From Acholoe squamosa (taxonomy: Eukaryota > Annelida > Polychaeta > Phyllodocida > Polynoidae): DNA of 64,000 bases. The notes under the pieces are model-generated. The model ran no database searches, was not told the DNA's origin, and worked only from the letters and a program-made list of their open reading frames with translations. A program made the translations under genes and the position numbers. The stretch spans positions 108,913,669 through 108,977,668 of the forward strand of contig OX439036.1 of the NCBI GenBank assembly GCA_949317995.1, in the 5' to 3' direction. Below are positions 35,289 through 46,770 of the stretch, one piece after another (positions within the stretch are counted from its first letter, which is position 1; each line of letters starts with the position of its first letter).

Positions 35289-35549
35289 CAGGAGCTGGTC
35301 TTGCCAAAAGAAGACGAGGAAGAACCTCCATAAATATTTTCAGAGAGTGCTGATGAAAACGTGTATGGCCTAACTCGTTTTCATAGTGTTGACAAAAAAA
35401 ATACAGAAGAATGCATGGAAAACATTTTTTGAGAAGTGAAAAACTGTGCACGTTTCATCTAAACGATTATCCAAACAATCTTATAGCAAAACGAAAACGT
35501 GCACGTTTTCTTATTCGGTTCACGTTTCCTTTTTGGCAAGACCCTCCTG
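35289..35549 (+). mobile_element. MITE family U, copy A
   Basis: 261 bp with ends CAGGAGCTGGTCTTGCC and GGCAAGACCCTCCTG. It contains the 18-bp palindrome GAAAACGTGCACGTTTTC. Its tips share CAGGAGGGT.TTGC with family T. Confidence 0.8.
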
Positions 35550-35566
35550 GACGTCTGCTCCATCAG

Positions 35567-35839
35567 CAGGAGGGTCTTGCCAAAAGAAAACAAACGAGGA
35601 AGAACCTGCTAAAAACTTTCAGAGAGCACTGATTTGCAAGAGAATGGTCTAACTCATTTTCACTGTTTTGCCAAATAATCCCTCCACATATGACTACATT
35701 AGAGCATGCATGCACTCTTTGAAGAGCAAGCATCCATGCACGTTTTCACTTTTTGATATGACGAGAATACTTTTGGCAATAAGAAAACGTGCACGTTTTA
35801 ATTTTTGGTTCATGTTTGATTTTTGGCAAGACCCTCCTG
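35567..35839 (+). mobile_element. MITE family U, copy B
   Basis: 273 bp, same orientation as copy A and 17 bp away. Its ends are CAGGAGGGTCTTGCC and GGCAAGACCCTCCTG. The interior is aligned to copy A (GAGGAAGAACCT, TTTCAGAGAG, AAAACGTGCACGTTTT) but clearly diverged. The abutting ends of A and B form a 16-bp perfect hairpin (35534-35549 with 35567-35582). Confidence 0.8.
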
Positions 35840-36234
35840 GCCTTCTGTGATGAATAGGACACAGCTCCAGTTTTGTGATCCTCAGCAGCTGTGCCTTTCA
35901 CTCTCTGTGATCAATTTGACCACACAGGGCTGGACACCACCATCTGTGTAAATCAGACAATGTCTCTGTTTGTGTGTAGACCTGGTTAGGTCAGTAGATT
36001 TTAGACTTGTTAGAAGACCACAAAATAATTGGAGGGGTTTGTATACATCAATCATAGTGGAAGTGAAGCAGATGCTGTATAGCAGGTATTTTTAATACAG
36101 TCATGATGCTCATTTATCATAATTTCTTATTCTTTGATCAGTCAAATAACCCTCTTAGCATTCCTGTTTTGGCAGTTGGGATAGAGAGTATGGATTATAT
36201 GAAAATAGACTTTGCATTTTCACTGGCTACTCTT

Positions 36235-36238
<4 letters not shown>
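35840..36238. other. Unassigned, starts with a repeat shared with 59.69 kb
   Basis: GGCCTTCTGTGATGAA and the following 60 bp resemble 59689-59760, also directly downstream of a CAGGAG-type MITE. Otherwise no content is recognised. Confidence 0.45.
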
Positions 36239-36281
<43 letters not shown>

Positions 36282-36334
36282 TATATTTATATATATATAT
36301 ATATGTATATACATATATGTATATTTATATATCA
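36239..36334. repeat. (TA)n microsatellite
   Basis: Nearly uninterrupted TA repeats with a few TACATA and TTTATA variants. The Tyr/Ile ORFs are meaningless. Confidence 0.97.
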
Positions 36335-36576
36335 TTTTTTATTTCTTTCGAGTGCTTTGGTTCTACGAAAATCCCAATTCCAAACACACCTCAGACATAC
36401 ACATGACGCCACACCCCTGTCAGGATAATTAAGGGATTGGTAGCCATTATATATCACAGAAATAATACATGAAAGCGCTTTACCCTTCAGTTTCAATGCC
36501 ATTTTGTGCAGTAGTGTTTTGTTTGCTTTTCAATCGCACCTGCAATCCAAAATGAAATCGCAACAACGTGTGGAGA

Positions 36577-36640
36577 GGTTGGGCCAGGGGATCACTGGCC
36601 AAGGCCCGCAGGGCCGAGGCCAGTGATCCCCGGCCCAACC
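36577..36640. repeat. GC-rich nested hairpin
   Basis: 36577-36600 pairs with 36618-36640 with one bulged base. The 17-base loop contains a second stem, GGCCC-GCA-GGGCC. It stands out as GC-rich in AT-rich DNA. Confidence 0.88.
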
Positions 36641-37276
36641 CCGACACACAGGGAGTGATCAGTGTTCTACCATAGCCTTCCAAGATTACCCCCCCCCCCT
36701 TTGTTAAAATAAAATGTCAGTCCTGTAAAACCATACAAAATCACATGGGTCAGGTAGTATGACAAGCTAGTTACCCAATACTTAGTCAAGTGTAAGGCTG
36801 GCCTGGTGTGTGGTTGTTTACCTGCACTGCTGCATGTAGTAGTACTACTACAAGTAGTACTATAGATACTAGGGCTAGGCTATTATGTTCCATTCCCTGT
36901 TAACACTGGTTTATAGGAAGGAATGGATAGCACCACTCATAGTACTATATAACTTGATCATTCTTTACAGTGGGCCCTTGTTTTAGAATTAGATATAAAA
37001 TGAGGTTCATTTATACACTAAACAGGGAGGCTAGACTTTGAGGGTAGACCTAGAACTGGGCAGTGATCCAGCAGATCACCTGCCCAGTGCCTCATTCTGG
37101 TTAACATAGGGTTCAATGGGATCAACCTGCCCAACTCCACACAGCTTTGGTAGAACACTCTTTCATTGTAATCAGTACCGTATAGTGCTGCCTGCCTGCC
37201 CTTACTACCATAAAACTTCATGTATAAGCTGTATATGCATGTAAGCCACGCCCTGAATTTGAGAGAATGTTACAAT
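36641..37276. other. Unassigned sequence
   Basis: A short C-run near 36690 and a GTAGTACTACTACAAGTAGTACTA-like palindromic patch near 36835-36865, listed only as composition. No gene. Confidence 0.35.
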
Positions 37277-37365
37277 CTACAGCTGGAGGCCATTTCTTAA
37301 GGCACTACGATTGCACACAGCACTACGACTGCAAAGTGCCAATCCTGTTAAGTGATGGCCTCCAG
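37277..37365. repeat. Inverted repeat with CTGGAGGCCAT ends
   Basis: CTGGAGGCCAT near 37280 pairs with ATGGCCTCCAG near 37360, and the inner CTTAA and GGCAC bases also pair in part. A possible short MITE. Confidence 0.6.
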
Positions 37366-37484
37366 GTAAGGTTTCCATTTTGACTCCTAGTTTATACATT
37401 CGACACCTTGCATGTATGTGCCACAACCTAAGTTTTCGAACATACTATAACCTACATTCATTTACAATACCAATGACTATACAT

Positions 37485-37819
37485 ACATAGAGAGAGCTAA
37501 ACGACCGTGGTGTACGAGGTGGCTGATCCACCACGAGGACATTAGCCCGAGGGGGAGACAACTCCCAAGGGGTGGATCGGCCACCGAGGACACCGGGGGA
37601 GTTTAGTTCTCTATTTATTTTATGTTTTTAGAGTGTTTAATTAACTGAAAATTAACAAAATCTGTTACCGTAGTTCACTGTACAAGCACCGGTCCACCAT
37701 TTTGGATGTTTACATGCACCCGGAACGAGGCTACGGTACTGGATCGGCCGCTGTGGTGGATGGGCACATGTTACACCACTGGGGGTGTGGCGATCGGCAT
37801 TTCAACGTTAAACCTATGG
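37485..37819 (+). repeat. Dispersed repeat R330, copy 2
   Basis: Matches 13053-13369 in order. Here GAGCTAAAC/GTTTAGTTC and GGTGGCTGATCCACC/GGTGGATCGGCCACC pairings are clearer. Confidence 0.75.
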
Positions 37820-38990
37820 GAAGAAGTTATTGACATAAAATAAATGTATGATGTCATTTCTTATCAGCAGTTTCCCTATGTGGTCTTAATTTATCATTTC
37901 CTGCACACCTGTGTAGCACGGGTGATCCTATGAATTAAATGTCATGCTTGTTGAGCCCCTCTCAGGCTACAAATCAATGCATGTAATGTCAAATCCTATT
38001 ATTCAAGCTTTCAGTTTGGCGAGACTGTACCAAATCGAGGCTATGCTGTAGTATCAAATTTGATATGAACTAACGAACCCATTTAGTAGACTTCATTGAT
38101 TCCTGATATTAGCTCATATTTTTTAACTTGACTCTTTAAGGACTGTGAATGTCTACGTCTATACATCCTATAAACCTATATACAGGACCTACACTGAGGT
38201 AAGGAGGCCATGTTCTCTGCACTTTTTCAGTTACATACATGCCTCAAGGTTAGATGGGATTAATATCTTTAACCACAGCATTGAGACCTTCATCATAATC
38301 AGGTTCTCCCTGTCACATGCCATACATGATGTCTAGTCAGCTTCTCTTTTCCAAGTGTATGTATGTCTCAATGTTATGCATGCAATTACATTACATATAG
38401 AGGGATAAAGTGTAGAACTGCTTGCAGGCAGTACTGCAATCTAGGCATACACGTACAGGTGCTGCCTACAGCATAACATTTCTCTCACATGAAAGCATAG
38501 CTTGTCATCGCATGATGGGCAATATGTCTTTCTTATACTGACTTAAAGTATCTTAAAGAAGAATATTTCATCTAAATACCATACACTGACAGTACACATC
38601 TCAACATTGTTTCACTATTTGATAGTGCATCAACCTTTGCTCAATGTCTTATACCATTGTGTTTTGTTCTGTCAAAACAGTTTATCTGGGACTACACAAA
38701 ATCAGATTCTGTTGCTTATAAAAAATATTCAGGAGTAAGATAAGATTAATATAATGACATGAATATATAAGATCATGCATATATGCATAGAAAATTAAAT
38801 AAGCATAGCGTCTTCTATCAGGATCATGTTTATGTGTAAGGCATTAGACCTGATCCTCTTCTCAGTTAGATTACATTTCCCTCAGAACACAGATCGCCTG
38901 CTGGTGTGATCCACCTGATCATACAATCCATATAAGGTGATGTGCTGGAGGCAACTGAGGGGACCAACTATGTGTGTCCCTATGGTCTTA
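37820..38990. other. Unassigned sequence
   Basis: No gene, RNA or repeat end recognised. Confidence 0.35.
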
Positions 38991-39190
38991 CACTGTAAAG
39001 AATAACTGTTGAATCTACCGGTCATCATCGTTAAACTGAACAGTGGACCACCGTAATTGAATCATGGAACAACAATGCGCTTCATAAGAGGCGCAGGTGG
39101 CAGTGCAGTGGTACACACATGTACCAGAAATCTGTGTAAAGATAACAACAGATCCCTGGCATCTTTGGCACAAGGATTGCACCATTATTT
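38991..39190 (-). repeat. MITE family M, copy 3
   Basis: Starts CACTGTAAAGAATAACTGTT and is in the opposite orientation to copy 1. It shares CTGAACAGTGGA- and AGGTGGCAGTGCAGTGGTA-type segments with the copy at 40074. Confidence 0.7.
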
Positions 39191-40073
39191 AACCTTTTCA
39201 CAGTGTATCCAACTTATAGGATCAGCTGGGTGTGTACCTATCGTGATAGATACTCTCTCTCTACCAGCCCCTCAAGACACATATATTTAGCATTTCATCC
39301 ACTTTGAAATCCTTACACAAACTTGTCTACCCCTTAAAACTCTGAGTCTTGTTAGTTTAGCTGCTCAGGCAGATTTCACTGGTCTTAGGTAAATCAGCTT
39401 ATATATTTCTCTTTTATTCTGATGACCTAACAGGTTCAGATAAGAGCAGGGTTAGTAAAGGTAAACAGTATCTCTGTCCTTTATTGGCTGATGATTCTGG
39501 TTGGATGGGTGTGAATAGGGAATATCAATAGCTTTAACATTGCTGCAATTCATATTTCACCCAAAGGTGGCTCCTTAGCCTGCATTATTCTGTGCGTTGG
39601 AGCTGGTTTTATGGAATATTATGCGTTTGTTCTTTCAAAACTTCATATGTACAGTCTTAGTAGTTTGGGTAGTCCAGAAGCAAGAAATCAACTTAGATCA
39701 GGGGTAAGGATATATTTATTTCCACACCAAGTATCATCGATTTAATTTACATTGTGTTATACCCACGGGTTTTGAGGTTATTTATATTTTGCTTCTTTCT
39801 TGTGCAGGGACAGCCATCTTTAAAATAAAACAGCCAGATTTCCATGTCAATTTCCTATAGACACAGCCTTGAAGCAAGCAGACATGAGCTATGGGGTGTA
39901 TAGTGACATCAATCCATCATGTTTATCCATTTCATGATACATGCAAACACTTTGAGGTGCATCTACAATACCTCACACATGTGGAATGCCATGACATGCA
40001 ATGAATCATGTTGGCTGAAGTGGCACAGGCGTATGTCAACTGCCTATACATGATACCTTAACATAACATGCAC
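39191..40073. other. Unassigned sequence
   Basis: No gene recognised. Confidence 0.35.
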
Positions 40074-40277
40074 ACTCTAAAAAATAACTGTTGAATCTAT
40101 GAGGGATCCTTGTAAAACTGAACAGTAAAGCACAGTGATTTGGGGCCCAGTGTAGTTTTTACAAGAAACTCCAGGTGGCAGTGCACTGGTAAAAGGATTC
40201 TCAACAAATATAACATCTCTGTAAAAATAATGATGGATCTCTGACAACTTTGGAACGAGGAATCCTTTTTTATTACG
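40074..40277 (-). repeat. MITE family M, copy 4
   Basis: Starts ACTCTAAAAAATAACTGTTG. It contains CTTGTAAAACTGAACAGTAA, CAGGTGGCAGTGCACTGGTA and GACAACTTTGGAACGAGGA, matching copies 1 and 3 in order. Confidence 0.75.
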
Positions 40278-40309
40278 ATGACATTTTTTATATGTGTAAT
40301 ATTGTGTTG

Positions 40310-40920
40310 CAACTTATCATGTTATGTTATGTGAAGAGTTCTTTGTTTTAACATATATCATATATTGATATGCCGTTAGATGTTGCATGCCATATCATCT
40401 TGGATTATGTCAGATCAAACTGTGTGATGTGCTCGATATGTTGTGTCTTGTGTAATGTCATGGGATGTATCATATTGTTGTTTATGTCTTATTTGTCCTG
40501 TTTTATGTTATCATAGCATTTTTGGCATTATGCTATGTTTTCTTTTCTTTTTTGTTGTGTTATGCTGCATTATATTTTGGCCCGTGGTGATCTTGTATAT
40601 TGTATTTTGTATGTATGTCAATTTGAGGTGATACTCTTAATGTGTTGTGTTTCATGTTGTGCTATGTGTCTTCTGGTGAAGTGTGGAATTTTTAATTTGC
40701 CATTTGTGACATGTCCTAAAAATAATATATGTAGCGGGTTTCTTCATATTAGATGAGTTGCCATACTTGTGGCTGACTATACTAATGCATTGATTTTTGT
40801 CATGTGTTGTTGCGTCATGATTTGTTGCATTTTGACATATATTCCATTTTGTGAGACACATCATATTGTGTGATATGCAATTTTTAAGATGTTTTACATT
40901 GTTGTGCACAGATTTTCATG
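40310..40920. repeat. T/G-skewed low-complexity tract
   Basis: Over about 600 bp the plus strand is dominated by T and G (TGTTATG, TGTGATG, TTGTGT words), while A and C are scarce. Likely a decayed simple-sequence tract; the ORFs here follow from the skew. Confidence 0.5.
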
Positions 40921-41035
40921 AAATTGGCTTAAAACAGATATCTTAATCATTCTACCACAGTTTTCTATATGAGGTTATTGATACCTGTTATGTGAACCTA
41001 TGGTCCCAGGTAGATATTAACATATTATTGAGGCT

Positions 41036-41105
41036 CTTCTTAAGGTGCTCGACTCTAAAAGGGGATTATGGGTTTGAATCTCTGCCCTACCACCCTACAG
41101 GCATT
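41036..41105 (+). repeat. Possible tRNA-derived (SINE-like) remnant
   Basis: GGGTTTGAATCTCTGCCC resembles a tRNA T-arm / Pol III B box, and GCTCGACTCTAAA upstream resembles an anticodon arm. No convincing A box or complete cloverleaf is present. Confidence 0.3.
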
Positions 41106-41329
41106 GATTTTCCCATGCTTCTTACAATGAATCAGTTTAGTAAGGCTATAGCCTTAAGCATTAAGCTGGCTCATATAGATATGAGCCAACATAATCTTCT
41201 AAAGGAGTGCATCATGCCCTTAGGTTGACCTGATGCACCAATAAAGTGCTGGTGAGTCTGCTCACCATCACTTAATTGGAGCATCATGCTGATCCTCTGG
41301 GTGTTTATCAAGCCTGCACTAAAAAAACT
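41106..41329. other. Unassigned; contains a short motif shared with 61.83 kb
   Basis: CATCATGC...GATGCACCAATAAAGTGCTGG near 41210-41250 resembles GATGCATGATGCCCCAATGAAGTGCTGG near 61850. Meaning unknown. Confidence 0.35.
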
Positions 41330-41565
41330 GTCTCTGACAAAATGACATGTATACCCATGTCAAGTTAGATTTGACATTGAGAGCGCATGTCATTGGGACA
41401 TGTGCACATATGTCACCATGACAACTTTAGTATGCCTTACACGTCCAACAATTCGACATACCTTGAAATGCCATGTTACTTGTGATTTGACAAGAGTCAC
41501 AGCCATGTCAAAGTTGTGTTGACATGTGATAATATGTCAGGTTTGACATGCATAATTGTTGCAGG
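41330..41565. repeat. Cluster of TGACA/TGTCA motifs (I)
   Basis: About twelve TGACA or TGTCA words in both orientations, mostly within ATGTCA or TTGACA. It resembles the denser cluster at 44796-45147 in motif but not in arrangement. Confidence 0.6.
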
Positions 41566-43069
41566 GTACACCACTAGATGGGGCAAACAACCATTTTGGT
41601 ACTAGGATTATCCACTACCATGAGGTACTACTAACACCTGAGACATTTGCTGTAGCTCTGCGTCATTTTGTTCTCAGTATGGATGAATCACTAAAATGTA
41701 TTGCTATTTTCACTCAAGGGCAGTGAAAACCATATCATTGTTAAGTTTGAATGTATATTTGATAATAAAATGAAACCCCTAAATCCTAAATACTTCAACA
41801 GGGGAGATCAGACACCTTATCTGTGGGCCAGGAAGAAAGCCAAAAGGTTTTATGCTACACCCAATGTATAATACATAGCCTCAATGTCTACAATACATTC
41901 TTGTTTAAACCCATTTATATATAGGTCAAATCATTGATTTTATTTTTTGGTAATCATAGTCTGGAAATAATTGAGGTGATCGTTTGAATGCAATCCATGA
42001 ATTTGATACAAATGTCTAACCTCATTTTAGGCAAGAACTAATAAAAGTGCTTGCGAAAGATTGCCTCATCAGAAGATTTAGACTGTCTACATGGTTGACA
42101 CACCATAGCAGTAGCAAGTTTGACATCTTAGTTTTGGACTCTCATTGGTTTTCCATGAGCTCATGAAAGTTGCAACAGTGTATTTTCTGAAAGGAGAAAG
42201 AAGTTTGTTCAACCCAGGCTGGTATAAAATAAATATATCAAACATCGATTTAGGGATATCTTGACTTTAGATACCAACCAGAGTTTAAAAAATGAAAAAT
42301 ATAATAACTATGGAAGAAGATGGATGATGACAGCATGTACAGTATGATTATCAGTATGGATAGGGTAGGGAAGGAGTTCTGAGAAGCTATGATAAAAAAT
42401 GATTACATAGAAAGCTTGGAGGGGATGAGAATTCCTAGACCTCTCAATACCACTGTCTGTATCAAGCAGTAGTCTAAGGTAGAAATTCACAATTTGTACC
42501 ATAACTGTTGTAAAAACAGATGTGTAAATTATTCATATAATGTCTAAAGAAATATCCTTTTGTTATCAACAGATTACTATGTATATCTATAAGTTAGTAT
42601 TGAATATTCTTAATATAAACCACTTAGAGATCAATTGGTATTTGGGAAAAGCACTGCTCAACAAAGCCAAAATCTTTTGCAGGTACCTGATGGCAAACAC
42701 AGCTCCCACATAGCTTAATAACATATCTTAATGTTATTTAAAGATTTTTTAGGAGACAAACCTGTTGTGAAATTGGTTGCCCGGAAACATTTCTCAATAG
42801 CCTTCATGTACCTCCTATGTGATGAGAGGTCCTTGATTCAAAGAAACCTGTGATTAAAAAAATGTATAGCTACTGCCTTGTTTTGCACATACTTTTGATT
42901 CTAAGGCAATCTTTGATATGAAAATGTTGGCGTCCCCATTAATGTGCATTCTGGAGGAAACAGCCTGTTCTTCAAGATAGAATTAATGTCTATTTACATG
43001 GATGTCAATTAGTAATGCAACTCTCGACCTTTCTGATTGAAAAGCAGAATGACTAAAAGTCACACAACA
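41566..43069. other. Unassigned sequence
   Basis: No gene recognised. GAAGAAGATGGATGATG near 42312 recurs at 57738, in the module shared with 53.7 kb. Confidence 0.35.
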
Positions 43070-43260
43070 AAGTGTCATGCTTGGGTGAAAGTGAGCAGCC
43101 ATACTCCGTAGATAAATGATTTAGGATCTGCTAGAATTGAAGACACAGCCTGGAGTTAAAAGGAGGAGGCTGTAAAGTAACAAGACACTTCCTCTCTCCT
43201 CTTGGTGCTCACAACCTCTCCATACATCTTGTCTCTGGTTGGGTTCAAATGTTTGAAAGG
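43070..43260 (-). repeat. Module V, inverted copy
   Basis: Its reverse complement resembles 46600-46770 and 49800-49960. Shared elements are a CCACCAAGAGGAG-like stretch, TGTCTTGTTAC, a CCTCC...TTTTAA block, CAGGCTGTGT, TTCAATTCTGGCAG-like and CATTTATCT. Confidence 0.6.
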
Positions 43261-44795
43261 TCAGAATTGGTGATAATGGAAATATTGCTGTGATGGTAGT
43301 CTACCATCATCTTTCCAATACACTTTTTAGGGATTTAATCGAATATATTTCTGGTTTCCCATTTCCAAGCTGCTTCTGTTTAAAGCTGCATGTTTAATTT
43401 CTATAGGTGCAACTGCCAGGAAGCTGTAGAACCAATACACTAGGTACCGTATAAGAGTGCATCAGGCACACCCGATTGGCATGATACTGTAAACAAATCG
43501 TTTGAGATACAATACATTAAGGTGCTATATGCAGGTCTCAATTTGCTGTATTTGCTTGTCATCACCCTTTACAATGTTGAAATAATATCCTTACCCCTGT
43601 TTGTACCTTTGGATTCTTTGCCTCCTGGCTCCCTACATCATCAGTGGTATATATGTATGTTCCTTTCAAATACATTGTATGGACCTAATCTGTCTTAATA
43701 ATCACAGAAAGGACAGGGAGGGAGGTATGTAGGTGGGGTCTTGGGTCTGCATCTGGTTAGGTGAGCTCCAGAACATAAACCTATACAGGAAACAAGGGGA
43801 AGGGGGATTTATACAATTATGCTGGAACTTCTGTAGATGTATATAGGTGGTAGTCTGGCTGTAGGATTGCCTTTCTTTATTACCACAGCAAATTTGGGAA
43901 GATTGAATGTATTGATGCTTCCCTCCAGCTTATATTCAGCAACATTGTTGATTGAAGCTTGCCACCAACAAGGTCTATTCTATCATAGCATTATCGAATC
44001 AAGTATTGTGTAGGGCAGCACTTGAATTGGAATTGAAAGATATGCTTCATATGCCATTGTGATCGGACTCTCAATGACATTTTTGCAGCCTTCACCTAGA
44101 CGCGGGGATTGGGGATTAAAAGGAAACACATCTTACATATTTTCTCCTCATGCTTTTTTTTTAAGTTCTAACCTTTCACTACCTTATTGGTATGAAATCC
44201 TCATGTTAATAATCCCTATCTCCCCATGGCAATCCCTGTGCAAAGAATATTGTTTGATTGCACTCTCAAACTCAATTTTCCAAACACTGTCAGAGAGTGA
44301 ATACTTTAGCCTAAATTGCAGGAACTTGAGGTTTCTTTTGGCTATTACACACATACTTTGTAGATTGGATATGGTATAATACCAAACTTAATGTTGTGAA
44401 TTCATATTATGGTACTTGATAAGCATGTGTGTCTGTACCTACCATCCTGAAACATTGACCTTCATAGTCTATATAATATATTTAAGTCCCAGAAAATAAG
44501 ACATATCCTAATTTAAGAAACGTCCCATATAAGCAACACTAAGGGTATGGAACGGTCAATAAAGCTATATGTACTGGGTTTTATGGTAAACCAGGAACTA
44601 GATATAACGTCTGGTTCAAGTGTGGTTATTTGGGTAAGCTCTACCTCAAAGTGACTAGCATTAGATTCACATTTCTGAATCTAGATAGACTGTGTACTAT
44701 GGAAGCCGTGAAGGGCCACACCACAAAAAGAAAAAGAAATCAAAATCAGCATGATTTTCTAACTATCCCCCTAGATGAGGTTTAAGAAAATATTG
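43261..44795. other. Unassigned sequence
   Basis: No gene, RNA or repeat end recognised. Confidence 0.35.
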
Positions 44796-45147
44796 CTGTC
44801 AAACATGATAATTTCCCCTGTCAAGTGTCACCTTGAAAAAAAAAAATTGCTGTCAACATGATATTTCCCCCTGTCAACTTTCAATTCAGAAAAAAATCTG
44901 CTTTCAAGTGTCAAGTTGGCAGCAGAAAAAAAAACATGTTGACAGCAGAAGAAACATGATTTTTTTCCCCTGTCAACTGTCAAGTTGACACTTGACAGAG
45001 GATTATTTTCTTACTTGAGAGTTGACAGTGAAAATGATATTTTCCCTGTCAACTGTCAAAATTCTGCTGTCAACTGTCAAGTTGACAGTTGACAGAGGAA
45101 AATATCATATTGACAGCAGATTCTTTTCTACTTTGACAGTTGACAGG
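44796..45147. repeat. Cluster of CTGTCAA/TTGACAG motifs (II)
   Basis: Eighteen exact CTGTCAA or TTGACAG heptamers in about 350 bp, in both orientations. They include a palindrome of 14-bp arms around one G (45067-45095). Between them recur ATATCAT-like and GCAGA-like words and A- or C-runs. The arrangement is a decayed fold-back minisatellite. Confidence 0.85.
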
Positions 45148-45178
45148 TTGAAATTTCAGGTTTGACTGTAGTTTTTTT

Positions 45179-45335
45179 GGAGTTGCAAGCCGCGTAAGCG
45201 GCCGGGAGCGTAGCGACTGTGCAACTCCACTATGTTTTCTGTTTGCCTGTGACGTCACTAGTGATGTCATGCAGCCGCTGTGACGTCATCTGTGGCAACT
45301 CCTATCCGTGGTCCTTGCAACATTTTTCTTGTTCC
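45179..45335 (+). repeat. CRE-bearing repeat, copy 2
   Basis: GGAGTTGC at 45179-45186 and GCAACTCC at 45295-45302, then CTATCCGTGGTCCTTGCAAC as in copy 1. TGACGTCA occurs at 45250-45257 and 45281-45288, with a near match GTGATGTCAT between them. Confidence 0.8.
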
Positions 45336-46599
45336 ATTTTATGTTGTTTCTATATTGGGGATCAGGTTGAATCTTTTCAAGGTGTGGCCCTCCACAGCTT
45401 CCGTAGTAATACCTTGTGTTGTTTGACTACTTGGGCAGGACGGGTATCCTGTATTGTTTGACTATATACAGTATACTTACTACAACTAAGTGATGTTTAC
45501 ATGAGCCTAGCAGCATCTTACTCAGGTCAAAGTGAATGGGGAAGCTCAATCTGTACATTCCCTTGATTTATACTTGTAACTTCTTGACAGCACCCTAATG
45601 TCCTGTGTCTCTATTCAGTTCCTATTGCTCACATCTCACTTGGAAGCTTGATTTTCTTTGTTTACATGTATTTGCTCTGCATGTTATCAGCAGAAAGTCT
45701 GCATGTTGCATGTGTGCCAACCCCCTCCTTAAATGTATTTGCAATACAAAAACCTTCATGTGTTTTAGTCAAGAGGGCCACATTTATTATGATAGAACCT
45801 TTGCCAAACTCCCTGAGGGACATTCTTAAACAGAATTCCTGATCCTAGTAACCAAATGTCATGATCATGGCATGTGCTGATGCTCGCTGCCACGTGAGCT
45901 GCTCTTTACAAGTTGACTTGAGTGTAGGCCTACATCATGCTACCACACATCCCACCAATGCTATCACAAACCGTTATGACTTATATGTTCAGAAGTGTTT
46001 GATATAGATAGTGGATAATAGATGTCATCAGCCTGGGAAAAGGTAACACCATGCCAACAGTGGACTGGAGAAAAACGTTGGTCATATCTCCACTAATAAA
46101 ACTGTGTATGGAAGAGCCTGAGCCACTGTTGGATACTGGCCCCCAGTGAGTGTTCTCATCTCCTGGTTACCATAGTAATGGCTGATAACAGATTAATGAA
46201 GGTGTTGGACCATCCCCCAACAGTGGGAGTAATACAGGTGGGGAGAATAATGAATATGAAGATAGCAACTCAAAGGACCTATTGTCTGCCTCTCAACCAC
46301 GTATTGCTATCATTTAAACCAGTCTGGAAATGCAAAGTTGCAGAAAAGGTGCAAACAGGCACATACTGCTGAAGGTAACATATTAACAATTCCTTGACCA
46401 TTCTCTTTGAAAACAGAAAAGGGTTCTTCAAGCGTTTTTTCAACTTAGATTGACAAGGGCATAGCATGGGAAGGGACAATCTCCTTGATATTTAAACATA
46501 CTTGTATCACTCCAAACTGGCAAACTTGAATATGTTTAAAAAAGGATGTCACAATAGAAACCATTTCCATCATCACTGATTCCTTGAATGATGATCAAA
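45336..46599. other. Unassigned sequence
   Basis: No gene recognised. Confidence 0.35.
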
Positions 46600-46770
46600 C
46601 ATTTAAACTAGAGTCCAAGACATCATAAGAAAACATTGTGACCACCAAGAGGAGACAGTGTCTTGTTACTTGTTCTTGTTCCTCCTTTAAACTCCAGGCT
46701 GTGTTGTTAATTCTGGCAGCTCCATAATCATTTATCTCAGAGGGATGTCCGTTCACTTCTATCCAAGTAC
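46600..46770 (+). repeat. Module V, direct copy 1
   Basis: See 43070-43260 and 49800-49960. The three share a run of short blocks in the same order. Confidence 0.6.
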
